From Notamacropus eugenii (taxonomy: Eukaryota; Chordata; Mammalia; Diprotodontia; Macropodidae): DNA of 64,000 nucleotides. The stretch's first letter is position 1. Every line of letters begins with the position of its first letter. The position numbers were made by a program, and so were the translations under genes. The notes under the pieces are model-generated. The model did no database searches. It was not told the origin of the DNA and saw only the letters and a list, made by a program, of their open reading frames with translations. The stretch is from assembly GCF_028372415.1 (NCBI RefSeq), contig NC_092872.1, positions 549,813,205-549,877,204 on the forward strand, in the 5' to 3' direction. Shown here piece by piece: positions 55,331-64,000 of this stretch.

Positions 55331-56739
55331 ATCAGTATCCTCCTACACATTCCACCAAAATAACATATAAAAAGCTTGGGAATGTCTCTTATTCTTGAAG
55401 TTACCAATGTATACTCCATCATCAAACGTCTCCAAAGAGATGGGAATGACCACATCATTTTAGCTCTGTGACTTAGAAAACACATACACGATACATACAA
55501 TCAATACTTGAAAAAAGGGGATGTGGGACGGGATCCGAGCTGACCTAGGGAAGAACCCCATTCACAACTCCTCTGACAATGATGTCTAGGCCTAATGCTG
55601 GGTGGGTGTCACACCGAGGGTTTTACTGGAGAACACAAAAGTTACATGAGATGAGGTGTGGATGGACTGAATAGGAACCACTAGAGGGAGCACTCACATA
55701 GATGAGTTCAAAGACTGCTTTGAATGCAGGTGTGGCTAGGTTGCCGCATCAATCACTGGGGCACAGGGGATACCTGGGGAGGAGAGACCCAGAGTCTACT
55801 TTCTGTGTCCTGTACCTGCGGCTGAGCTTGTCTACGAGGCCACCCAGTGGAGGTGTGATTGAGAGAGTACAGACTGAAGGTCATTACGAAGTAAATGATA
55901 ACAATTTAATTTACTGCAGAGGCAAGTGATTAATCAATTTCTGTCAGGAACAATTTGAATAAGAGATAATATAATGTAATGTTTTTAGCCAAAAGTCCCT
56001 TCAGGAAATTTTATAGATTGCCTTTACATTTGTCTGGATCTCCGTTCTCTTAGACTTACTTCCCCATGACCTGTATCACTTTGCTTCCTGGGAATCATCA
56101 CCAGGCCTTCATTCCCCTTCCCCACACCTTTCCCAGGGCCAACCTTTTCTCAATTCTCCAGTCTGCCTTGTCACCTTCATGGGATAGTTGTTAATCTTTC
56201 CTTTTCCTCAGCAGTGTCTTTTATCACTCAGAACTTTCTTATATATACCTTGAGTATCAACAATCTGACTGAGACCCCAGGAAATCTGATGCTACTTTCT
56301 GCTTTGATAAAGACATGCCATCTGCTGATGGGAAGTCCAAGATCCTCAGGTACCAAACAGAGTTAGTCCTTTCATCCTTACTCATCATCGAGAGGATGAG
56401 CTAGATCATGGGTTCTTAAATGGGAGTCCATAGACTTGTTTTATAAAATTTTTTTTGATATTTCAATGTAATTGGTTTTCCTTGTAGACCTATTCTATGT
56501 ATTTTATTTTGTGCCTTTAAAAACTCTGAAAAGGATTCCACAGACTTCATCAAACGGCCCAAGGGGCACCTGACATAAACATAATAGCAATGACAATATA
56601 GTAATATTAATAACAACAGCATTGATACAATGCTTTAGGTGAGGGGTGTTGTGTGAACTTGGCTGCCCTTGAAGACCTCGAGGGCTGCAGGGTGTCCCCT
56701 CCGCTTTAAGCTTAGGAGAGAGCTCTACTTTTGGATCTC

Positions 56740-57150
56740 ATTTGATCCTCACATGAACCCTGGCAAGCAGATGCTATTATTGTCCACATTTTACAGATGA
56801 GGAAACTGAGGCAGACAGAGGTTGAGACACACCCCAGGTCACACTGTTAGGGAGTTTCTGAGGCTGGATTTGAATTCAGGTCTCCCTGGTTCTAGGCCTA
56901 GCTCTTTTGTTATTGTTGAGTCATTTCAGTCATGTCTGACTCTTTGCGACCCCATCTGGGATTTTCTTGGAAAAACGTACTGGAGTGATTTGCCATTTCC
57001 TTCTCCAGCTCATTTTACAGATATGGTGAAGTACCTTGCCTAGGGTCACACTAGCTGTGTAAGTGCCTGAGGCAAGATTTGAACTCAGGAATCTTCCTGA
57101 CTCCAGATCCAGCATTCTATTCATTTCCAATTAGCTGCCTGATTACCCCT
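56740..57150 (-). repeat. Two adjacent SINEs in the same orientation
   Basis: 56745-56905 is a MIR-like copy (ccacattttacagatgaggaaactgaggcaga; ttctgaggctggatttgaattcaggtctcc). 56915-57145 is a tRNA-headed MAR1-type copy (gtcatgtctgactctttgcgaccccatctggg; ctcattttacagatatgg; cacactagctgtgtaagtgcctgaggc; ttccaattagctgcct). Confidence 0.8.
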
Positions 57151-57499
57151 GAGGTGGAAGAAGCAAATAGAGAACATGCCATTTATTTCCCTCATATCTA
57201 AGGAGACTAAGGAGAATGTTAAGCTGATAGTAGATTCTTTGTACTTAAGGAATAATATAAAATGTAATTACAAACTGCCATATTCATCAAAACCTGGAAA
57301 GATTCACTTTCCACCTAACCCACCTACTATATTTCCCATGGCAAGAAAGTCTACATAAAATACATATAATTGATTTTTGTTTTGGGGTGGTCATGAAAAT
57401 TGAGGCACTATGTAAATGTGCTGTTGTTATGGTGATGATGATTTCAAAGATTCCATGAAAAGCAGTTACTTAAGTGGTGAGGGTGGGGGAATCTCAGCT

Positions 57500-57720
57500 G
57501 TACTCAGAGCAGCATGGTCTACAGGAATGATTGGCTGATGCAGAGCCAAAGGACCTATGTCTGATTTACAGCTTTGCTAACGTACAACCTGTAAGACTCT
57601 GAGGGCATGTTATTTGCTCCTCGGAGGTCTCAAGTTTCTCAATCTGTAAAATGAGATGGGTGTACTAGACTATCTATAGTTTCCCTTCAAGCTCTCAATT
57701 TTACGATCTTTTTTTCTTAG
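57500..57720 (+). repeat. MIR-like SINE
   Basis: gagcagcatggtctacaggaatgattgg, ctcaatctgtaaaatgagatgggtgtactagactatc and cttcaagctctc match head, core and 3' part. Confidence 0.6.
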
Positions 57721-58047
57721 TTCTCATATGCTACAAGGGTCTTCTAACCTCTCTTGGTCTCTTCACAAAAACAAGTCTCTCTACCCAGTGTAATACTTTC
57801 TGAGTACTGTCAGCCACATCACTGGTTCTCCAAGCTGGACTTGCTAGACAAGGGCAGCACAGCTGAGCCTGCCACTGTCAGAACCTAACTTTGACCTGTT
57901 CCCTTTCCCCATGAGGACAGGTCTTTCTGTCTTGTTTTGAATTCTGTCCGTTTTTTCCAACTTCCAGGGCCAACAACATTCCAAGCTGGAGACATTCATC
58001 CAGACACATTCACAGTACTAGAAAATATATCTGGATATATCTGGATA

Positions 58048-58195
58048 TAGGCAGGTGTACAGAAGAGGAAGGAAAGAAGGGAAAGGAAAAAAGACAAGGA
58101 ATATGAAGGAAGAAAGACACAAGGGAGGGCAGAAAGTAAAAAAAGGAAGCAAGGGAGGGAGAAAGGAAAAGGGAGGGAGAAAAGAGAGACACTAG
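58048..58195 (+). repeat. Purine-rich (GGAA/GGGA) tract
   Basis: About 150 bp almost entirely A and G (gaggaaggaaagaagggaaagg...gggagggagaaaggaaaagggagggagaaaag). It lies in an ASAP2 intron; on the transcribed RNA this becomes a long polypyrimidine stretch. Confidence 0.85.
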
Positions 58196-58374
58196 CAGTG
58201 TGCCAATTATCTTTATGTCTCTGTTGACAATTGTGTCATCAACAGCCCCCATCAGTTGCTGTACTGGTGAGGATGCCATAGGTTACCTTTGCTGTTCTAC
58301 CCTAATCATACATGAACAACCCTTCTGCTCAATAAATAAGAGCTAAAATTTCACCACACTTAGGTATCATGAAA

Positions 58375-58615
58375 CAGCAGAGTGTAATGAAAAAAACACT
58401 GGACTTAAGAGTGAGACAACTTGAGTTCAAATTCTGGACTCTGGAATTTAGTAGTTGTATGATCTAACTCAAATCACTTACCGTCTCAGAGTCTCCATTT
58501 CCTCTGTAAAATGGTGGGTAATAACATTTTTGCTACCTGCCTTACAGAGAAGGACCAAATGAGATAATGTGGGCCAAGCATTTTGTAATCATAGAAATTT
58601 ACATAACTCTGAATT
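58375..58615 (+). repeat. tRNA-headed or MIR-like SINE
   Basis: acagcagagtgtaatgaaaaaaacactggacttaag, gagttcaaattctggact, tcaaatcacttaccgtctcagagtctcc, cttacagagaaggaccaaatgagataatg. Confidence 0.7.
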
Positions 58616-58767
58616 AGTTAACAAAATAAAACAATTCAAATAAACCAGAAAAATAACATTCTGATACTTCTATTTGTCATCAACTACAAAACAATGTACC
58701 AAAGCAAAACAGTAACCATTCTGTACCCACTTCTCCCAATACATTTTCCTACTTTCCAGCTTAGTAC

Positions 58768-59002
58768 CTTTGCCAATATTCCGGGGAGGTAGTGGGGGTG
58801 CGGTGGACTGTGAAGGTGGGGGGCTGCTGCTGAGGATGGTTCCGTAGGTCTCGTTTTGCAGAATGCTAGGCATAAAGCCTCTCTGTTTGTCTTTAGCGAT
58901 GTTAGCAGCATCTCTAGCCAAAGATGCAGCATTTGACTGGTGCTGGCTGGAACCCACTTGATAAAAACTGACGGGCCTGTCCTCTCGCCGATTGGGGCTG
59001 GG
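58768..59002 (-). CDS. ASAP2: ASAP2 exon (SLARDAAN..KQR, PSILQNETYG, APPLPPRN)
   Basis: Minus strand, 235 nt, donor GGCAAAG|gtacta. It codes PSPNRREDRPVSFYQVGSSQ, HQSNAASLARDAANIAKDKQ, RGFMPSILQNETYGTILSSS, PPPSQSTAPPLPPRNIGK. Human has PSPNRREDRPISFYQLGSNQ and further on LARDAANLAKEKQRAFMPSI. The stretch between SPPP and APPLPPRN is about six residues shorter than human. APPLPPRN is a class II SH3 ligand and the family's Src/Crk-binding type motif. The acceptor reads tttagcag, so splicing could also begin three bases earlier (see findings). Confidence 0.95.
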
Positions 59003-59319
59003 CTGCTAAAGGAACCCCAAAACAGAAGTGTCCAAGTTGGTGATATTTAATATTTTCTTTTTATTATTTATCTTTGGGGTGGGGGAGAGAATTCACCTAT
59101 AACACATCAGCTTGAATACAGACATAATTTCAGTTCTACCATGCTTACTGGACAGATCTTAAATGTTGCCCCGTTCTCTATCTCCCAGTCCTCCCCTCCA
59201 AAAAAGTCACCAGAATATCCAATTCATATGCCATTCTTTGTGGAGCACTAAAACCAAATACAATGCCTAAGATTTTTCCCTCTCCAGTGATTTACTCAGG
59301 CCATTCTTCTCTAGAAAAG

Positions 59320-59480
59320 TGATGTGGAGCGCTGGATTTGAATTCATACTTACTACTATTTAACTTGAGTGACCTTTCCCTCTCTGGGTCTCATTTTCCT
59401 CATCTGTAAAATGAAGAGACTGTATCTAATAACATCTAAAAATCCCTACAAGCTTCAGTTTGATGATCCAAATGCCTGTC
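59320..59480 (+). repeat. MIR-like SINE
   Basis: ggagcgctggatttgaattcat, gagtgacctttccctctctgggtctcattttcctcatctgtaaaatgaagag and aaaaatccctacaagcttc. Confidence 0.65.
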
Positions 59481-59639
59481 CTGATCCCTTCCACGACACA
59501 CCCTATTGTGAATCATGGGACAAAGGGTATGATCAATGTTTTCTTCCTGCCTGAACCAGAGGTGTTCCTGTTTAGGCTTCAGAAATCAAAGCCATCCATA
59601 CAGACTTGGCCCTGAGGCTACACCATCTAGAACTCCTTT

Positions 59640-59810
59640 ATATAAGCTTTCCAAAAATTAAAGCAGTCAAAAGTGGAATGGGACACCTCAGGAGACAATG
59701 AGTCTCCTCTTCACTGAATGTTTTCAAAAACAGGCAAGAGCCATTTGTCAGAGGAGACTTCTGCTCAGTATGGGTATGACTAGATGGCTTCTGTGGTTTG
59801 GAATGCCATG
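59640..59810 (-). repeat. CR1/L3-like LINE 3' end
   Basis: The plus strand has aaagcagtcaaaagtggaatgggacacctcagg, ttcactgaatgttttcaaaaacaggcaagagccatttgtcag, gtatgactagatggcttctgtgg, the antisense of the CR1/L3-type end. Confidence 0.6.
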
Positions 59811-60109
59811 AAAGATGCACATATAAGATATCAAATGTACCTCACAGTAGTGAGTGTCCTGTAAAACATAATCTAATGTAAACATACAGAATAGGGAAGA
59901 ACAATTCCAGCTGAGCAGAATTCATGAAATATTTTTTGTCAGAGTAAGTTCTGTTTCTTCTGGAAGAGTTAATTCTATCTACAGGTTATGTCATTCTTTA
60001 CCTTGAATATAATACTGGGATACACTGAGGGAAATGAGGAATATCCCTGAACAAAAGATATGGTGGTATATACCTCACTACCTCTCTCTCTGCCCATTGT
60101 AATAACTCC

Positions 60110-60540
60110 ACCTGGGCTCTCAGCTCTCTAATTTTAACTCTCTGACCCCTCCAATTCACCTTTCAGACAGCTGCTAGCGTCATCATCCCAAGACATATGT
60201 CTGACTATGTCTTCTCCTCATAAATCTTAAGCAGCTCCCAATTTCATCTAGGAGAAAATACTAACCTCTCACCCTGAAGGCTCTCCATGATCCCTCACTA
60301 CCATATGGTTCCAACCTTATTCCACATTACTCCTTTTCAAGCAGGTTCCTTGTTGTTCCCAATCTTGTCCTGATCTACCTCATCAACTTCACATATTTGC
60401 TAAGATTATCTTCCTTGCCTGAATAACACTTTATCTTCCAAGCCTGATGAAATCCCTTCTCTTTCATCAAGGTCCTGCTTCAGAGTCCAACATTCATAAA
60501 CAGCAACTGCTTAATAAACGCTGTTAAATTGAACTGAAGC
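60110..60540 (+). repeat. L2-type LINE 3' region
   Basis: tgctagcgtcatcatcccaagacatatgtctgactatgtc, ttaagcagctcccaatttcatctaggag, gaaggctctccatgatccctcacta and gcttaataaacgctgttaaattgaa follow L2 sense order. Confidence 0.6.
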
Positions 60541-60819
60541 TAATGCCAAAAGCCTGTGCTTTTCAAAGTAAGAACATTGTAAAAAGCCTCTTTCCTGTTC
60601 CCAGACTCTGATATCGGTACACACATTAGCTTAGGGCATACAAATTATCTCCCTGAGCCTCAGAAAAGGGGGAGTGGCTGCTACAAATAGATTGGGAGTT
60701 ACCTAGGCAAGATGATGCAGTGAAGGTAGAACAAGGTTCAAGAGCAAAGCTCAAATTCTACATCTTCCAGGAGTGCGATCCCTATCCTCAAAGAACACTT
60801 GGTACCTCCCTCTTCGCAC

Positions 60820-61430
60820 AGAATCTCAGTGTGGGAAGGAATTTCAAAGTCCACTTAGTTATACCTCAACATGAGTCCCCTCTGTAGCACCTCTAGCCTT
60901 TCCTAGAACAGCTTTGTTTGAGCAAAATGGCATGGGGTGGGGAGCAGGGAGAACTCACTACCTCCTGAAGTGACCCATTCCATGTAAGAATAGTTCTAAT
61001 TATTAGGAAGTTTTTCTTTATCTCAAGTCTAAATTTGACTTCCTGGTTCTACATATCCCTGTACCCACGTGACAGCCTTTCCAATACAGCTGTTTGTTCC
61101 TGAAATTATTCTCTTTCAGGCCGACCATGTTCAGTTCTCTCCACCAAGTTCCCTATGTCATGGACTCAAGGCCCTCTGCCATCTTGTCTGGCCTCCTCTA
61201 GGCTCTCCCCAACTTGTTCAAGTTTCCCTTCAAATGAGGAACCAGAAATTAAACACAATAGTGTGAATCAAACAGAGGAGAGTGGGACTAACACCTTCCT
61301 ACGTCCTGTACCTTGCACCTTTTTTAATCTACCCCAAGAATACCTTGGCTTTCCCATGTCATATCACACTGCTGACCCAGAGAATTCTAGGCTTTGGTTG
61401 CCTCATAAATAAAATGAGGGTGGGGTTAGC
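60820..61430 (+). repeat. CR1/L3-like LINE 3' end
   Basis: attaggaagtttttctttatctcaagtctaaattt, acgtgacagcctttccaatacagc, aggccctctgccatcttgtctggcctcctctaggctctcc, gaaattaaacacaatagtgtgaatcaa and ataccttggctttcccatgtcatatcacactgctgac follow the sense order of this widespread 3' end. A MIR-like tail follows at 61390-61480. Confidence 0.6.
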
Positions 61431-61861
61431 CTGGATGATTTCTAGGATTCCTTTCAGCTCTAGAAAGAAATGTTTTCATGATTCTAAGTAACTCTTAAAG
61501 ATCAATAAGATCATAATTGACCAAAGGGAAAACCTCCCTTAATAACAATCAAGGTGGCCATTATTGACACTAGATAAAGAAGGAACACCCCAAAGACCTT
61601 CTTTTACATCATAAAGTTAATGGCTGAATATGATTAAAGGATTAACTACAGCTAGAAATTAAATAGAGATGGGAAGGAGAGAGGGTATGTAGAGAAGAAC
61701 CCCAAATCTCCTGGCCCCAGAGAAAACAAGAAGCAAACTCTCTTTTCCTTACACAACATCATACTCCTATAATTATAGAGTAGGATCCAAGTCTTTCTGA
61801 ATGAAGTGGATCAAAAGCTTTTCAGGATTGCACAGTTTGGCACCTATCAACCAACACAAAC

Positions 61862-61975
61862 CTGCAATTTTTCATCCACGTCATCATCGCTTTCATCTAG
61901 GTCTTCATTGAGCAATCGCCATTCATATTCCACATGAACATGAGCATTAAACCTCCCCGATAATGCCTGAGTGAG
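61862..61975 (-). CDS. ASAP2: ASAP2 exon (end of ankyrin/ArfGAP part, acidic stretch)
   Basis: Minus strand: acceptor ttttcctag, 114 nt (38 codons), donor gtttgt. It codes LTQALSGRFNAHVHVEYEWR then LLNEDLDESDDDVDEKLQ. Human has LTQALSGRFNSHVHVEYEWR LLHEDLDESDDDMDEKLQ. It follows the ankyrin repeats of the ArfGAP-ANK module and begins the acidic linker to the proline-rich region. It is the most upstream ASAP2 exon seen; the BAR, PH, ArfGAP and most ankyrin exons lie beyond the right edge. Confidence 0.95.
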
Positions 61976-62467
61976 CTAGGAAAAATAAAAAGGGGGTTAA
62001 TCTTGCTTCTGCATACAGAACTATGGAACAGGCATTTTTAAGGATAGAGGTAGCGAACTTAATCTTTAGATTCACGCAAGGGATCCTCTCCCAGTCCTAA
62101 CCTCAAATATTTTCCTTGAAACAAAGATAAAAAAAATCTTCCTCCTTTCAAAAACAAAAACCTATCCCTCTCTGCAGAAGACTGTGTCAATTTTCAATTC
62201 TAGCTTTTAACAGTAATGCCTATCCTCAAAAACTAAATAGTCAACAGGTCAAACATACAAATACGCAATTCTCAAAAGAAAAAAGGCAAGCTATCAATAA
62301 CCATTTTTATTAAATGTTCCAAATTACTACTAATGAGAGAAACACAGATTAGTGTTTCTCTGAGGTACTATTTCATTCATGCTCGTCAGATTGGCAGAGG
62401 AGAAAAAAAGATAAAGGCAATTGTTACCAGGGAGGAGGGAGGACTGGCACACTAATGTGAAGGTAGG

Positions 62468-62715
62468 AAATATGGTAGAGTGCCAGGCCTGGAGTCAGGA
62501 AAACCTGAGATCAAGTATGGCCACAGGACAATTAACCTGAGCAAGTCACTTTACTTGCTTGCCTCATTTTCCTCATCTGTAAAATGGGGATACTAACAGC
62601 ACCTACCTCCCAGGATGGTTGTGAGAATCAAATGAAATATCTTTAAAATGCTTTCCTTAGTGCCTGGCACATAAGTAAGTGCTATGATAACATTAGCTAT
62701 TATTATTATTTACTA
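62468..62715 (+). repeat. tRNA-headed SINE nested in the L1 end
   Basis: gaaatatggtagagtgccaggcctggagtcaggaaaacctgagatcaag, gagcaagtcactttacttgcttgcctcattttcctcatctgtaaaatgggg, gcacctacctcccaggatggttgtgagaatcaaatgaaat, and a short ATT repeat at the end. Confidence 0.8.
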
Positions 62716-62764
62716 TTGGTAGAGGGGTTAATTTAACTATTCTGGAAAGCATTCAGGATCATGG

Positions 62765-62885
62765 AGAATCTCTCATTCTAAAGATGAGGAAATTGAGATC
62801 CAGAAGGAACATTACATGTCCACAGTCATACAGCCAGTTATTATCAGAGGTTGGATTCGAACTCAAGTCCTCCAATAATCCCAAA
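62765..62885 (-). repeat. MIR-like SINE fragment nested in the L1 end
   Basis: aaagatgaggaaattgagatccagaagg, cagtcatacagccagttatt and gaggttggattcgaactcaagtcctcc match the minus-strand MIR core. L1 sequence resumes with cctttgacccagtg. Confidence 0.65.
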
Positions 62886-64000
62886 GTCAATATCCTTTGA
62901 CCCAGTGATATCATTAAACATATGTCCCAAGGAGACCAAAGACAGAGAGAAAAGATCCACATGCACAAAAGTATTTATAGTAGAATTTTTTATACTACAG
63001 TCCAGAACTAGAAAAACAAAGAAATTGTGATATACAAATATAATGGATCGTTCCAAGAAATGACAATGGGACAGATTCAGAGAAACCTGGGAAGTCTTGC
63101 ATGAACTGATGCAAAGGTCAATGAATGGAACCAGCAGAACAATTCAAAAAGTAATCCCAACACTATTCATATAAATACATAAACACTATAAATCAGAACA
63201 CTCTTTTGAAAACCTTAACAACTGCTCGATGCGGTGACTCACTAGGACTTCAGAACACAGACGATCAATCATGTCTGCCACCTCTTGGCAAGGAAGTAAT
63301 GGACTAAAGGGGAAAAAGGAGGCATACATTTTCTAGGGTGACCAATATGTGAATCGGATTTGCTTGACTACACTTGTTACAAGGGAGGAATTTTACTTTT
63401 GGTGAAGGAGAGTTATACAAGGACCCTTCCTGGCAGAGGGAGTAATATGGGAATAGAAGAGACAGTAATGTCCCTAAAAGAAGAAAAGAGCAACAATGAA
63501 AAAAATTTCAAGATATTCAGAACAGGAAAGGTCAGGAGGAGATATGGACAAGCAACTACCACAATAAATGTAATAGATTCCTTAAAAATCAAGCTGTGCA
63601 TAGAGATTCATGGTATCACAGAAAATCTTTCTCTGTTCTTATTTGTAAATGGAAATGTTCATGGATGTTGTTTGTTTGTTCCTTTTCTTTAAGACTTTAC
63701 CTTTCCATAATATTTATTTACAGGAAGCCCATACATTGAAAAGGTACCATGGGCTAATGAAAAGCAGAGAACAGAAAGATAACCTACCACATATACTCAG
63801 GGACGGGCAACTTATATGGAAATAGGTTGCTACTGCCCCTCCCTACCATCATCCCCTCACATCTGCCTTTCAAAGGCCCAGGATTCCCCACCCCTTTACC
63901 CCCCACTTCCAAGATCTATAAATGAGTCTTTATACTCACCCACTCCAGATGCAAAGAAGCAGTCCATTCTCCACTCACCCCTCCCCAAGGTAACTAGACC

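Larger units (their letters stand above)
62280..63215 (+). mobile_element. L1 3' end, interrupted by SINEs
   Basis: In plus-strand order: gaaaaaaggcaagctatcaataacc, gagaaacacagattagtgtttctctgaggtac, catgctcgtcagattggcag, tttgacccagtgatatcatt, agtatttatagtagaattttttata, cttgcatgaactgatgcaaaggtcaatgaatggaaccagcagaac. This is the conserved L1 3' noncoding order seen antisense at 44.5-45.1 kb. Two SINEs split it. Confidence 0.75.
61976..64000. other. ASAP2 intron upstream of the EKLQ exon
   Basis: No further ASAP2 exon (for example coding ETPLDIAKRLKHEHCEE) was found on the minus strand to the window end. The stretch holds an L1 3' end with nested SINEs (separate entries) and A-rich unassigned sequence. 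Confidence 0.5.

Noticed and set aside
1-64000. CRISPR arrays, tRNA/rRNA genes, bacterial operons
   Set aside because: No regularly spaced short direct repeats, no cloverleaf gene with intact A and B boxes outside SINEs, and no ribosome-binding-site/operon structure were seen. The tRNA-like parts all belong to SINEs.

Overview
The window reads as autosomal DNA from a therian mammal, most likely a marsupial. It is AT-rich with long spliced introns and is full of tRNA-headed SINEs, L1, L2, RTE and CR1/L3-like fragments. The marsupial call rests on recalled repeat types (the head that reads ggggcagctaggtgg, and the L1 3' end), not on a database search. There are no bacterial operons, CRISPR arrays or tRNA/rRNA genes.

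Layout. (1) At 62-355 there is an intact 97-codon VMA21 reading frame with no introns, followed by a 3'UTR-like stretch holding a 184-bp tandem duplication. The parent gene has two coding introns, so this is a processed retrogene candidate. (2) From about 4.8 to 12.1 kb lie two L1-type LINEs, the second inserted into the 3' end of the first, then a 230-bp TTCC microsatellite. (3) From 18.0 to 27.7 kb on the + strand lie five exons of ITGB1BP1 (ICAP-1). The last two are in excellent condition. The exon encoding the first part of the PTB domain has in-frame stops and a length change of -1, the next has lost a codon, and the 5' coding exon was not found. (4) From 28.1 to 62.0 kb on the - strand lie the last eight coding exons of ASAP2, in frame from the end of the ankyrin/ArfGAP part to the SH3 domain and stop codon, with a roughly 2.6-kb 3'UTR. 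ASAP2 and ITGB1BP1 are convergent neighbours in human 2p25, so this is the orthologous locus.

The rest is intron or intergenic sequence made of old repeats: many L2 reverse transcriptase remnants (some in inverted pairs), CR1/L3 ends, MIR-like and tRNA-headed SINEs, RTE pol remnants, truncated L1 3' ends with recognisable target-site duplications, and one possible solo LTR splitting an L2 copy.

I see no new molecular system. The items most worth following up are the intact autosomal VMA21 retrogene and the uneven decay of ITGB1BP1 beside a healthy ASAP2.
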